Assembly (NCBI GenBank): GCA_022496185.1
Contig: WTXG01000008.1
Location: 124,001 to 188,000, forward strand
Direction: 5' to 3'
DNA length: 64,000 nucleotides
Source: Multifurca ochricompacta
Lineage: Eukaryota > Basidiomycota > Agaricomycetes > Russulales > Russulaceae
Both the position numbers and the translations under genes were made by a program. Positions within the stretch are counted from its first letter, which is position 1. Every line of letters begins with the position of its first letter. The notes under the pieces were generated by a model, which did not search any database, was not told where the DNA came from, and saw nothing but the letters and a program-made list of their open reading frames with translations. Shown here one piece after another: positions 36,926 to 48,827 of this stretch.

Positions 36926-37627
36926 ATGTTAATCCCGCTCACACTCCCTACCGCTGCGCCATCCCCAAATGCCCAGACATTCCCTCCAGCCCTCGCACAG
37001 CTAGGCCCTTCCGAGTACTTCCTTATCGAGCTCCAAGGTGAGCTCGAAGTGTCAGGGGATAAGCGCGAACAGGTAGTGGGTTGTCTCACAATTGACGATG
37101 ATGGCAAGGTGGGTCGTCCTAAAGCACTCTACTACCCCCTTGCCTTGTACTTCACCTAACCAGTCGGAGGGTGATGTTTGGGCGATGATGACACATAGGG
37201 CAAGCCAACGCTCCGAGTTGGCCACCATCTCTTAGAGGGCAAGATTGTCAACCTACCCAAGCCTCTGGCCGTCCTGCAGCGCGTGCGCACTCCCTTACCA
37301 CTCTCACAACCCCCGGAGACAGTGGCAGATTGGGATAGGGACCAGGATGGCGATGTCGAGATGCGGCATAATGATGACGGGAGTGTAAGAGGCGAAAATC
37401 TGGCAAAGGCAGCAGTCGCAGAAACAAAAGTGGTGACGTCTGTAGCCGAGCCGGAGGCGGCGGTGGTGGGGGTAAATTGGACAACATCGTACGCGATACG
37501 CACCCTAGTACGCAAGAAGATCGTGTTCTCAAAACGGCCCACACCAATCGTTGGCTTGAGTGCAAAGACCTTGGCTGCCGCGGTGTCGGTGCCAGTGACA
37601 GTATCAAGTGAAGCTTCTGTCGTTTGA
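36926..37627 (+). CDS. CTF8: Chromosome transmission fidelity protein 8
   Basis: Ctf8 is a small subunit of the Ctf18-Dcc1-Ctf8 alternative clamp loader, which acts with PCNA at forks and in sister-chromatid cohesion. Exon 1 (36926-37108) gives MLIPLTLP...EYFLIELQGELE. Exon 2 (37199-37627) gives GKPTLRVGHHLLEGKIVNLPKPLAVL, the family signature. After that comes a variable acidic/Ala-Val-rich insert (DRDQDGDVEMRHNDDGS) and then the C-terminal strand region SYAIRTLVRKKIVFSKRPTPI. The intron is phase 0 with a gtgggt donor. At about 203 residues it is slightly longer than yeast Ctf8, the difference lying in the insert. Confidence 0.88.
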
Positions 37628-38485
37628 TTCGAGGAAGGGAAGCGGTGAGCGGCACCATTACAGGGCATAATGGAGGCCGTTTTAAGTCCATATGTGCTGT
37701 GCTGTGCTGTAATAATGTAGCACTTAAAACAGTCAAGTCATTCAAAATAAATACTCGTCTCATCTACACACATACACGGCCAAATAGTACGGATGCTGTT
37801 ACATAAATGGAACAGAAACAAAATATAATGTGGAACACAACTCAGCATGCAATCATACAAGAACGTAAATAACGAAGGTACACGTACTCCGAACTCCGAG
37901 GAGTACACTACAAATGAAAGTTCTACCCAGAAGAACCATGACAGCATGAAGCAAATCAGAGGCTGGGACATCTTCCGGGTAGAGTAGGGAAAGCTAAGAA
38001 ACAAGAAAATTCCCAAATACTCGGTAGTACGGGAAATTTTACACAAGGGGCTCAACAATGGGATGATGAGCAAATTGCTATTCACTGATGTGCACGGGCG
38101 CATAACCCCACGCATACATTCGATCCTCGGGTCGTGAGTCGATAGTCATAATATGTGGGACAGGACACCAAGTCTCAGACGCAATGGAGAGCGGAACCAA
38201 GTGTGGACTATGGGTCGATAGGGGAGAAGATTGTGAGGCGGTGGAGTGTTGTGGGGTGAAAGGGAGGGAAAGATGAATTGTGCACATAGGTCAGAATTTC
38301 CATCCGATCATCTTTTGGTCGATTAATCCTCGGCGGCTGATAAGCTAATGATTGTAAGGGCAATACAAGCCGCCTTAGGTATGGATGACGCATTTGGGGG
38401 AGGGGGGGGGGGTTGGGTCAAGCGATGGTAAGTAAATGAGCGAGTGACATGGCAGGTAACAGCCGACGAAGTGTGGTCAAATAAT
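37628..38485. other. Intergenic between convergent genes
   Basis: CTF8 (+) and the next minus-strand gene converge here. The stretch contains probable 3' UTR sequence with AT-rich parts. The open minus-strand frame at 37738-38115 is Phe/Leu/Ser-rich without family features and is taken as chance. Confidence 0.5.
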
Positions 38486-39340
38486 TTAGTTGAAGCCGTC
38501 GAAATGCCCTTTCAGGATCCGCTCTCCCATAGGGGATGGAGCCCGGCGCCTCGCGTTCGCTGCTGGAACGCTCAGAGTCACGGAACGGCGAACCCTGCCC
38601 CGTGAATCTGGACTGGCCCGGTTCACCACGAAACCAGGAGTGGCAGGTGGTGTAACGGCAGAGGGCGGCGGGGTAGAGGGTAGCGGGGGTGAGGGAGGCC
38701 TATTAGTGTTATTTTGGAAGAAGGGCTGAACAGAAAAAGAAAAATGATGATTAGATAAGGTATATCTATCGATGCGACTATGCGAAGAGAGGACGAACCC
38801 CGCTGAAGCTTCCACCGAGAGAAGCCGACGCAGGACACCTGCACCGCGGGCCTGCTGCTCTTCGATCACAGGGGGGGCAATGGCAGTCCTTTGGGAAGAC
38901 ATGCGGCCAGCGCCAGCCCAGCTCGTGGTGGCACGACGTTGGTGAAGGGAGTTATTGCGGACTTCAATATCCTGACCTTCGTCATCTGTTAAGGTCGATC
39001 ACATTATCAACAAACCGATCGATAACATCAAACCTGACCACGACGAACCTTCAAAGACAGGGGGTGCGCCAAGACCAGGGGGGCGCCGATATGGGAACGA
39101 GGCATTGGTCTTGGGGGAAGTGCTCATAAAGTACGAGAAGAGTGGAGAGCCAGTCGGTGAAGAGGGAGGGAGAACAGTTGGGTAGAAGGAAGTGGGTGTT
39201 TGAAGAGCTGGTGGGGATGCCGGAGAGCCATCAGAGGAAGAGGAAGAGGAGCGACGGCGATGTGAGGTAAGGATGGGAATAGGAGATGTATGTTGGACAT
39301 TGGTGTTGTCAGTACGAGACGTATCGGTTGTGGTGGACAT
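38486..39340 (-). CDS. Disordered Ser/Pro-rich conserved protein
   Basis: Exon 1 (39340 to about 39053) starts MSTTTDTSRTDNTNVQH. It carries RRRSSSSSS, a Pro/Ser stretch with TSFYPTVLPPSSPTGSPLFSYFM and RRPPGLGAPPVFEG. A GT-AG intron of about 63 bases follows, then DDEGQDIEVRNNSLHQRRATTSWAGAGR, and the frame continues to the TAG at 38486. The C-terminus, RRRAPSPMGERILKGHFDGFN, is compact and looks conserved; SPMGERILKGHF resembles a short linear motif with phosphorylation sites. A stretch at 38730-38810 could be a further intron but reads through in frame. No enzymatic domain is visible. Function is unknown; a regulatory, phospho-controlled role is only a guess. Confidence 0.7.
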
Positions 39341-40806
39341 TTTGATATTAATGAGAGGAAGCTGAGAGCGAAAGTGAAAGTGAAAGAGAAGAGAGGGGGA
39401 GAGGAGAAAGATTGCGGGGGAAGGAGTCAGATGAATCCACCAATATATATGTTACCCGCCTCGATTCTCGAAGGGAGCCACCACTAGTCGTTCACGTGGT
39501 AACGACACTTACGTTAACTCTATTTTTTAGAGTTAAGTACAGTCATCATTAATTATTCATTTTCAAATATACAAATACGACCATCCACTCATCCACTTAC
39601 TCACCTCCATCTCCTCCTCTCCGCTGGCATAAAAATGTCTTCTGTCGTCTTCATTCTATGATCAGTAAGAAAAAAGGGGGTTGTGTGATGTGCAATATGT
39701 GATGATACAAGCAAATATGGACCCTTGAACCAAAGTATTAACTTAACGCCCACGACAAGCCCTGACCTCGGTACCTTAGCAATATGCAATATAATTATAA
39801 ATTATAATTATTACAATTACCCCACAAACTGCTGGAAGCTTTGCAAACGCGCAATCCCCGTATATGCCCGCCTCGTCTCTTATCTTTTTGATTTTAGTAT
39901 TCGTATTCGCTCTCTGGGCGTTCCTGCATACCCGATAGCGTAATCGTAATGAAGGCCCACTTGGGACCATTTGCATCATGTCGACAAGCGGCTACATGTG
40001 GCGCACACCACCTACCTTTCTTGACCTCATATAATCCCACAACCCCGCAGCCCCGCCAGATCACACACTTACACACAGGCACAGGTGTGTGTTAAATCCC
40101 CCATTGGGATCTCAGTCCGATGAATGAGCAGCAGCGGAATTAACCGCGAACGCACCCGTGCCACATACGCATCCGTCTCTGCGCTAGTCGTTGTCCATAT
40201 CGAAAATCGAATACGTGGGACGACATTGTTGATGATCAGTGACAGCTCCGGAGGTGGCTTCGGGAAACGAAGTACGCCCAGACGTCAGATTCAGCCAGAA
40301 GAAGCTTAAGACGTGGGATCTATCATCATCATCATCACCATCATCATCAGCGGCACGAGATGAAGATCCAAACCCCGTCCTGTCACGCCGCAAATAAGTC
40401 GTTTGGAGGATGGAGGATGGAGGATGGATGGAGGATGTGTGTCCCAAGTCAGGTAGATAACTCAACGGCCTTTAGGACAGCAATCTCAGCTGACGAGAGC
40501 AGCTATAAGGACGCGAACGACATGGGACACACGACGGACGGGAGTATGAGATGGAGATGACCAGATGGACTAGAACTATGGAAACGAGTTGTCACGTCAC
40601 GTCACGTCACGTGCATCGCATTAGGCATCATATTAAGACTCCCGCTCGTTCCGCACCCGCACCTCTGACTCAGGCAGAGGCCATAAATAGGAAGTTATGC
40701 TACCTCTACATCTACCATATACATCTAATCAGGGGTTGTTTTCTTTGGTTCGCCTACGCCCACGCCCACACCATTTGATCATGGTCACGGGAGATGCCCT
40801 CTCTCA
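39341..40806. other. Intergenic, no gene recognised
   Basis: About 1.5 kb between the disordered-protein gene promoter and the 3' end of ATG15. It contains a CAT/ATC triplet repeat at 40321-40350, an (aggatgg)n-like stretch near 40407-40435 and a tandem GTCAC motif at 40591-40611. No coding signal is visible. Confidence 0.5.
40321..40350. repeat. (ATC/CAT)n microsatellite
   Basis: About ten triplets with one interruption (catcaccat). Non-coding. Confidence 0.9.
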
Positions 40807-42442
40807 TCAGTCTCCGCTCCCCACGTTTAACGTCTGCTGCTTCCATTGAACCCTGTCTGTTCCGTCCCCAGTCAAAGGCATCTTGTCTAGCGAGTAATTT
40901 CCAAACTCCCATTTGAAACAGTCCTGAAAACGTGGAATGTGGGGCTGAGCATAGATAGAAGTGCTTGAATCCCAAGAGAACGAACGTACCACACAATCAT
41001 CTTGCCTCTTGATGGATGGCACTTCACGACCCAGCTCTTCCGCCGCAGCCCATGGTTCTGATAATACCCTTTCGATGACTTGTGCAATAGCGTGTGTGCG
41101 CAGATCTACGTTCCACGAGAGGTTAGTTACAGTATCATATTCAATGATGTTCCCTAAATGACAACTACGCAGTGCAGCTCGGTTAAATATTTTCCTGAAA
41201 ATGGGGTCTACGGATTTCACGTACCGGCTTTCCATTGCATACCCTCCCACTGAGCAGCTCGAGAGCACTCCATTGCATGTACCCATTGCGATGGGATCTG
41301 CAGTGTGCCACACATGCGTAATATGGTGTGTTGACGGCTAGAAATGCCAGAAATGCCAATGGTATTAGCTTGAAGGTGGGCATACTAAGGGATAGAAACG
41401 CACAGGAGATGGAAGGTGCAGGCGCTGTGCAGCCATGCGCTCCCCCGGGGGCTCAAATGTCACGACTGGTGAGCCAAACGTGACCCCGAGAAGAGACGCG
41501 AGTGCGCCTCCAAGGGAGTGGCCCACAATCCAGATATTCGCGTCGGGAAACTTGACTGTAATATTGTTGTAAAGGTTCTGCAGGTCAAGGGTGGCTTCAC
41601 CTCCGTGAAGCGAAAACAGGACAAGTGAGCGAACGTACGATACCAACCGGGTAAAACAGGCTCTCCTCGATAAGGGCTTCCTCCACACAATCCTGGTTAC
41701 ATTTCCATCCACTCCGATAGCAGTCGCACACTGTCGTCCATGACCAATTGACGCGTGCGCAACAGCAGCTGAACAGCAGGTTATCGTTCAGCTTATCTTT
41801 CTCCGCAGTCGGCCCGCCATCGACCCACTGAGCGGACGTGCCTTTGACGGAAAGTACGACGGTACTGTTGTCATCCGTCGCAAAAACGTACCCGCGAAAT
41901 CCATCGTCGTCTGGCTCCCACCCGACCGGCGCGTGCTGCGGGCGTTAATGATTTGCGTAAGCTGCGACGCCGGCCCGGAAGGCAACGGAATAACGCACGA
42001 TGGTCCAGTCGTCGGTCAGATTGTACCATCCAGTTGTGCCAGGCTCGAAATACGCATTACTCGTCATTTTCGCGAGAAGGAGCAGTGTCTCGCGCTTCGA
42101 GACGTCCGGCCCTGGGATCTCGTCCTCTTCCCAATCCAGCGCTCCACTTTGTCCATTCCTTGAGAGAGAGAGCGCCTCTGAGAAGGCCGCAGCGGACTGT
42201 GGTCGTACTGTCCGCACAGGGGTAGTAGGTATTGATAGGGGTTGTGTGTCAGGGTGGAGAGAAGAATGTACAGGAACATCGGCAAAGTAGACATGAGCTG
42301 AGGATGTGACGGCATGTAAGTGGCGGAGCTGAAAGTTCAGTGTTTTATGGGGAGGAGAGATAGGCAGCTGAGGGATATTTGGTGGTGGAAGAAAAATGTT
42401 GAAGAGAGGTGAAAGTAGGTTGGTAAATGATAGTATGTGCAT
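40807..42442 (-). CDS. ATG15: Autophagic lipase Atg15
   Basis: Atg15 is a membrane-anchored phospholipase/triacylglycerol lipase that lyses autophagic and Cvt bodies in the vacuole. An N-terminal hydrophobic stretch ([16 protein letters not shown]) fits the signal-anchor. Then come [47 protein letters not shown] and [16 protein letters not shown]...VCDCY. The catalytic elbow is [16 protein letters not shown], followed by [14 protein letters not shown] and YAMESRCHLGN. The last piece, [19 protein letters not shown], ends at the stop at 40807. Introns lie near 42.0, 41.65-41.58, 41.39-41.34, 41.22-41.17 and 40.99-40.92 kb, all with GT donors. The start is the ATG at 42442. Frames agree at every junction. 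Confidence 0.93.
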
Positions 42443-43023
42443 GGCAATTCAATTGGAAGTTTTATTTTATACAGCTGGAGGGAGGGGGGAAACCCGGAAC
42501 GACGGCCCGTTATCCGGTCTTAACACTCAGATAAAAAAATAAATAAGATAGCAAGGAGGGTGGCAGGTGGAAGGTGGAGAGTGGAAAGTGGAAAGTGGAA
42601 GGTGGAAAGTAGAAGGTGGAAGGGTAGAAGGAGGAAGAGGAGGAGGATGGGGTGGGTGAGGGTGAAAGTTACATACTTGCTTGTCGAAAGCATGAGAACA
42701 GAAACCCACATCTACGAATTTGATGTCGTGTGTTCTATTATCGTCTGTCAAGTCTAGTCGAGACGAGAAACTGCGATACCGATACCGACTTTGACATTCG
42801 CTATCCGCAGCACAGCACAATCGCATGACTCGGCTGCGCAGCGCTAGTAAACTAAACTGATTTAAATCGATGCACGTCGTCCACCGGAGCACGGTTATTC
42901 TGCCCACCCCTCCCCTCCCTCGTCGACTTAGTACTCTACTCCATCAACATCGTTCGTAGTAGCCCCCGCCCCCATTTCCCCCAAAACTTTATCCACCATA
43001 ATCGTCGATTCTTTCTCCCGTCG
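42443..43023. promoter_or_regulatory. Divergent promoter region ATG15 / DUF6593-like gene
   Basis: About 580 bases between start codons. It contains a purine-rich minisatellite-like stretch (units of ggtggaaagtggaa, 42566-42645). Both promoters must lie here. Confidence 0.55.
42558..42645. repeat. Purine-rich short tandem repeat
   Basis: Imperfect 7-10 base units built on gtggaaagtggaaggtggaaagt, in the promoter region upstream of ATG15. Confidence 0.75.
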
Positions 43024-43761
43024 ATGTCCGGCGGGTCCGTCGTCTCGTTACGACTCGAACGCGACAACCCGTGCAATACGACCATCATCGATCGGACGGG
43101 AACACCTTTTACACCGTAGCGACGGACTTTGCCAAACCAGATAAACCGGTCACGCGCGTGCACGATGGGATCGGAAAGCTTGTCGCCGAGTGGATATGGC
43201 GCGATGCGCGATCAGACCTGCTCACCATTCGCAACCGCCCACAATCCCCCTCGAGCGCATGGCTCAAGAAAAGCTTCATCCCATTCCGCGAGTGAGTATC
43301 TTTGTTTGGGTCTCTTTCTGGGGGCGGGTCGACCAACAAACTGAACTGATATCTCATTGTCGTAGTGATGTGAAGTTTCAGGATGACGGCGGTGCCGAAT
43401 ACGTCTGGAAGGGTAACAAACCCGGGCTTGGACTACAGGTACCGTATCCCTGTCACTAGGGTCGCTGGTCAGTGCTTACCAACTTCCTCCCCTCCCCTCC
43501 CCCTTACTTTCGTAGCTGTTCGGTCCGGAATCCAAGACGCAACCTGTCGCTCGTTTCATCCGTACATACAAGGACTACAATGCCAATCGCGAGAATCCAC
43601 CCGTGGTGCCATCGGCGCTCCTGCTCGACGAGAGTGTGGAACCTATTCGTGACTTCATCGTCATCTCTTTCCTCTTGTTGGAACGCCGGCGACGTGAGAC
43701 AGAGACGGCTACAGTTAGCCGTGCTCGGTCGTTGGCGATCTACGGTGTGTTCACATCGTGA
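43024..43761 (+). CDS. DUF6593-like basidiomycete protein
   Basis: Three exons, 43024-43291, 43366-43438 and 43516-43761, with GT-AG introns. The product is about 195 residues. It begins MSGGSVVSLRLERDNPCNTTI and continues with DRTGTPFYTVATDF, WRDARSDLLTI, FRDVKFQDDGGAEYVWKG and VARFIRTY. It ends with DFIVISFLLLERRRRE. This order (a DNPxNT strand, a 'xxGxPxYxVxT' strand, a W-R/K-D segment and a final hydrophobic 'vvSfLllEr.RR' helix) is that of the DUF6593 family, expanded in mushrooms; I recognise it from memory of the pattern. The function is unknown; the fold resembles tubby-like beta barrels with a C-terminal helix. Confidence 0.8.
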
Positions 43762-44660
43762 ACAGGCGGCAATGACGCGCGTGCCCCCCCTCCCCCCCGA
43801 TGTAACAACAGGCAAATTTATGTAATAATGTATTGGCATCTACGTATTGGGAATATTGTCAGGCAATCACATCAGCTTTCGATCTCATTTCTTGCGATTA
43901 ATGCAGTTCCGGTGTCTCGACACCGAATGCTCGCAATCTAAACTGCTTGCCGTTCCCTCAAGATTGCTCACTTATGAACCAAATACACTTACAATCCTCC
44001 CTTCGAGGATGGTCGCAAATAGATGCGATCCGTGCGAGTCCAACAAGGTATCCCCCCCCCCCCCCCCGTGTTGTGAGAATAACAACTGCACTTAAAACGT
44101 TTTGGCAATCTCCATTCCCTACAAAAAGGCTGTCAGAGAGGTGGCCCTGTGGCCGTTATTTCCAGAATTTAGGCTCCAAGGCACATTGCCTCCCCATCTC
44201 AAATTACAAAACCTTAGCACCCCCCAAGGCGACTTGCATGAAAACAAACCTATTCATTAGTCCGACACACCAGAATTTTCCTTGTACCGTCTCGCCCTAA
44301 TTCTCCGATCTCTACGACATCACCTTCTTGTTCATCAACGTCTTGATTTCGCGCATAATCGATGGCAAACCCTAGACAAGCGTATCGCTTAGTAACTCTC
44401 ATGGAGTTCCTTACCCTTCTCGCCAATGTCACTGACAAAGAAAAGCGCGTCCACTTTCCCGCCGCGCTTGGATCAATTACACTCCGACCAGGTCGAGAAT
44501 TTGGTCCTCAAAAAGATCATATGCGAGCATTGCGTCCTCGTCTTTATCTCTCTTCTGAATTAATATTTCGCCGAAATCGGAGGAGCCTGCCAAGGCTTGC
44601 TAGCTTGATTTCGTGTTAAGGATATCTTCGGCCTCCGTGATGTGTGACGCCGACGTGCGC
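43762..44660. other. Intergenic, no gene recognised
   Basis: About 900 bases with a C17-18 run near 44052. The open frame at 44362-44619 (+) begins plausibly (MANPRQAYRLV) but shows no family; it may be 5' debris of the phosphoketolase relic or chance. Confidence 0.4.
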
Positions 44661-44669
44661 TGCGAGGCT

Positions 44670-46235
44670 CTTATCAGGTCTTCACGGACTCATCAACCAG
44701 TTCAGCGTCCCCAATGGCTTTTCCAGGCACGTTTCAACTTTCGTGGGTATCATCTCCCTCCCTTGAATTATGCACGTGGCTGCTGAAGTTCCTGGTTGTA
44801 TACACAAAGGAGTAGAGCTAGGCTACGCACCCAGCGCCGCCATGGACCACCCTGATTTCGTCGTTACCTGTGTCGTCGGAGACGGTGAAGCCGAGACTAG
44901 GCCGACCGCTACGTAGGTCAACATGGTTCCTCAACTCGAGCGAGACGCCAACTCTCTTAAAGTGCTTGGCATGCTAGTGGTTTCAAGTAGATTAATTCAG
45001 CTGAATCAGGCGCAGTCCTCCCTATTTTCCATCTAAATGGCTTCAAGATCTCTGAGCGCACGATCTATAGTACCATGGACGACAAAGAGATTTGTGGCAT
45101 TGTTCAGGTTTGTTCAATCAGTTTTCGCCGAGGAAATTACTTCCTAGACGCCGTGGTCGCGGGTATGGTTATCAGGTTCGCTTTGTTGACGACATCCACG
45201 ACATGACTAAGACTTGGCTGCCTCCATCGAGTGAGCATTAGACGAGATTTGCATAATTTTAGAAAGCCGCACGCATGATTTCTAAGCTGCGGTAGCTCTT
45301 GCTATTCTTCGTACACTCAAAGTGCCACCTCCATCTCTCGTGGTTCCGTTGTGTGCCGTTGACAGTTAAATCTTAAGGGGTGAGGTGCATCGAAGTCTTT
45401 TCACGATCAAGCTATTGAAGGCTCCTTCCATGCGCATCAAGTCCCTCTCCCTGAGGCTAAGAAAGACCCTGAGCACCTCGCTCTCGCTGCTTTCCTCCTG
45501 GCTTGGGTCTTACCAACCTTCCGAATTTTTGACGAGGATGGTCACTTCCCTCTTGACTTGCCGGAATGGCGGAAGAAATGCTGTTGAGAAGGGTTACGCA
45601 GTGTGGTAGTTGTACAAAGGCCGTTGCCGACTTCTTAGCCAGGGTCATAGCTAAGTATGCTAGTTGTTTGTAATGTTCGCTGATACGAGTGTCTTTCATC
45701 AACAAGGTCACTTTTCGGCTATTCTCTAGCGCCTCGTGCTCGAGGCGGGCGGGCGCGTCGTAGAAATTCTTTTAGAGCATACTTGTCAAGGTATGCTGCA
45801 AGGCTATACCCTGACGGGGCGTTACGGTTTGTTCCCTTTCCTCGGTATCGTCCACACTATGATGGTACAATACTCCACGTTCGTCGGGCTTGGATGCAAG
45901 ATGTCATGGCACAGACCCAGGGGCTTGCTAAACTATCTCGAGACGAAAACATGGATGCGTCAGGAACACAACGGATTCTCCCATCAGAACGCAAGCGTTA
46001 TCGGTGCAGTATTCGATTTGAAGCCCGAAACGGTGAGCCACCGGACGCAAACTACTTTCTTTCCACGATTTGCTCATTATTTGCGATCAAAGGACTACGC
46101 CAATTTAATGGTTGGCAGCAAAAAGCTGAAAGACCATGACTATATTTATGTCACGCTCTCAGCAGTTGCCACTGACGGTCACCCCCATAGACCTTGTACG
46201 ATACGACTTCGAGGCCGAAGTTCAGTTGAACGTAA
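44670..46235 (+). pseudogene. Phosphoketolase (Xfp) relic
   Basis: Phosphoketolase splits xylulose-5-P or fructose-6-P to acetyl-P. Plus-strand pieces follow the enzyme from its N-terminal third onward: INQFSVPNGFSRHV (44.69 kb); [28 protein letters not shown] (44.82-44.90 kb, the ThDP/Mg motif region); VLPIFHLNGFKISERTIYSTMDDKEI (45.02-45.10 kb); GYGYQVRFVDDIHD (45.16-45.20 kb); LPEAKKDPEHLALAAF (45.45 kb); EHTCQGMLQGYTLTGRYGLFPF (45.78-45.84 kb); IVHTMMVQYS (45.85 kb); RQEHNGFSHQNASVIGAV (45.96-46.01 kb); and PPDANYFLST and NLMVGSK (46.04-46.12 kb). The frame changes repeatedly, stops interrupt it, the N-terminus is missing and matching stops after ATDGHP. It is a dead gene, not explained by introns alone. 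Confidence 0.88.
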
Positions 46236-47330
46236 GCACTGATGGATTACATTCTTTGCAAGACGTTCAAATCGGACAAGCTTAACAACCGCTCGAGACA
46301 TCGTCATCTTGGATTTTATGGTTTCATGTTCGGAAGAGTAAACGCATTCTATCTCTGGAGAGTTATTTCACTATTCCAACCGGTTATACAAGCACGACTA
46401 AAATCCATTACAGTAACAGTTACAGATTCTATCTCGTGCCCCTTTTACTCTTCATTTCACATCTTACATTTCATTTTGAATGACTTGTAGTTTGTTTACA
46501 TTGGTATCAACCCCTGGCCATTGGCTTTGGCCTTCTGCTTTAGACTCTATTGTATTATATCTCCTATTTCAGCTCGTGTAGCTAAAATGTATATAAACCT
46601 TAGTACATTATATTAAAAAATCTACCCTGTTGCGTTTGCGTCCATAATCTTATCAAGCACCGCCCTAATGCACAGTTACTTGGTGGTTTCCCTTTAGACG
46701 GCGCATGTGGGGTCGTGTTCTCGAAATTCAAATTCTGCATTGTGTTGCATTACCGGGTTCCCCCCATGTTGCAATTCCAAAAAAGGCAAATACCCTAGAA
46801 CGTAAGGCTGGGGAACACCGAGGCGAGACCGTGTGAGCACTTAGGCTTAGCTCAGGATCGGAGGATGAATCAGTTTAAGGGCATGTACTCATGCTAGCTG
46901 ACGGCGTCGGAGGCACTGGGTAATGGGAATAATTCGCTAGAGACCCGGATGGCGAAGCGAATGCGAAAGTAGAGTAGAGTAGGAGTAGTAGTATAAGTAG
47001 GAAGGGGAGGGCTGCGTCTGATCAGCACTGGGGTGGTTATGACGTCGGCTGTATAGATATATGTCAGGTGATATTTATTAAAGTAGTATAGTAGTAAAAT
47101 AAGTAAAATTCCCTGAGAAAAATGGCACGAGAAATTGGATTGTATTGCGGTCTCTCCCTCTCCCCCAACAAGTGACAAGCGCGATTTTGTAACCAATCGG
47201 AGCCACAACTAACCTTAACTGGAGCATGAGAGTGAGAGCAAGTACCCCCCCCCCCCCTTCCCTTCAATATATAATACACCCCCTTGAGTTTTCATCCCCC
47301 AATTCCACATTCTCACCCACAACCCAAACC
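46236..47330. other. Intergenic, no gene recognised
   Basis: Space between the phosphoketolase relic and the small protein gene. It contains AT-rich sequence near 46.5-46.65 kb. The last 100 bases, with a C14 run at 47246-47259 and CT/CA-rich sequence, look like the promoter and leader of the gene at 47331. Confidence 0.45.
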
Positions 47331-47789
47331 ATGTCTGCTGTCCGTACCGCAATCGCCAAGCACACTCGTACCCTGTCTCAGCCCCTCCTCCGTCGGTCCT
47401 TCTACTCTCCCTTTGCCGCGCTCCAGCATTCCCCAATCCTCGCCAAGCCTTCTTCATCATCAGGCTCTAATAACGCTGTCGAGACAGCGCATGAGCACGA
47501 ACGTGAACACGCTCAGCGGACGCTCCACGTCGTATCGGAACCGAACACGGCAGACTTTAAATATGGCGTTCCTGCGGGTGCATACCCGAACGCGGCGCCG
47601 TACCACCCGATGACGCCCACGTCGAATGGTGTTCAGGTGTCCGCACATGAAAACGTAAGTGCCAGCTCGACTCAATCTTCGCACATCCCATCCTCACATA
47701 CACGACGCCCCCAAAACACAGCAGGCGTAGGCGCGAGTGCGGCCGTACGTTTCCACTTTGCGCCGAGGGGAGATGGCGCAGGGTGGTGA
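47331..47789 (+). CDS. Small, probably mitochondrial, basidiomycete-specific protein
   Basis: The start MSAVRTAIAKHTRTLSQPLLRRSFYSPFAAL has the Arg/Ser/Leu-rich, acid-free make-up of a mitochondrial presequence, with a likely cleavage after RSFYSPF. The mature part contains TLHVVSEPNTADFKYGVPAGAYPNAAPY, a VSEP...VPxGAYP arrangement I associate with small conserved basidiomycete proteins of unknown function. A possible intron (gtaagt donor at about 47655) lies inside the open frame. The read-through frame ends at 47789 after GVGASAAVRF, and a second frame just beyond (EMAQGGDG) suggests the true end may be a little further with one base shift. Function unknown. Confidence 0.65.
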   Translation: MSAVRTAIAKHTRTLSQPLLRRSFYSPFAALQHSPILAKPSSSSGSNNAVETAHEHEREHAQRTLHVVSEPNTADFKYGVPAGAYPNAAPYHPMTPTSNGVQVSAHENVSASSTQSSHIPSSHTRRPQNTAGVGASAAVRFHFAPRGDGAGW

Positions 47790-48791
47790 TGGTAGGCTTT
47801 GGTCTCATGGATTGAGGTGGCGACTAGGTGGCCAGACGAGGGTCCAGATCAGCAACGGCTCGCTTCGCGTAATTTTCCCACCGATAAAAGAGTTTAGAGA
47901 GAGGATATGGGGTAGGACTTGGCATTTTATTAGAGAAGTATGGAAGCGTAGGAACCAAGGCCTCGACTTTCTTATAGGATAGGATATGGAATAGTGTTAT
48001 TTTCTTTCTTTCTTTCTTGTCTTTTGTGCGTCGTGGCTGCTACTTCCATTCAATCGTCGTCGTCCTTGTCATTGTCATTTGTTGTATGATGATTATTTCC
48101 GAGCCCCGAGAAGGTACGACGTGGCAATACGGAGTATGCCGACCCCAGATTTTCGAACCAACTCAATTCAAATTCAAATTTCAAATTTCAAATATGATAA
48201 GACTTTTCCGGCTCCCCCAAAGTCGCGTATTCCCCAATTGCTCACTCCTTTGAAAAGTGATGAAATATATTTCATATCATCTCGTGAAAAACAACTTTTG
48301 TCAGCGCACACAAGTAAAGAGAGCGAACATGGGGTCTCTAGAAGACAAGAAGATATAGAGCTAGCCTTAACCAGGACCCGACATTTATTTACGGCTAAGC
48401 CTTCTAGACCCAACCCAAGGGGGGGTACCATACCCAATTCCGACCCATGACAAACTTTTGGTGACGACGACGACGACGACGGCGGTGATGGAGATGGCTA
48501 TAATGTCGTAAACCCAGCCCATCATGGTCTCCGTGCGGTTTAACTTTGTTGAGCGGCTGTCAAAATCACAGAGGCGAGGCTGGCTGCGCCCCCCACCCCC
48601 CGCGCGCTCTCATAATTCCCCCAGTTCCCTCCCCCCTCCTTGATTTTTTATTTTTTATTTTTATTTTTATTTTGGGTTTGGGTTTTTTTGTAATTTCCTT
48701 TCCCGATGGGATACGGTCAGTCAAGTCAAGTCAGTCAGCTCTCAGCTGTCAAAAAAAAAGGTACGTCCAGTTTCCCCCAATAACCTATCTA

Positions 48792-48827
<36 letters not shown>

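Noticed and set aside
37738..38115. 125-codon minus-strand frame rich in Phe/Leu/Ser
   Set aside because: No splice pattern or family. It lies where two genes converge and fits 3' UTR sequence.
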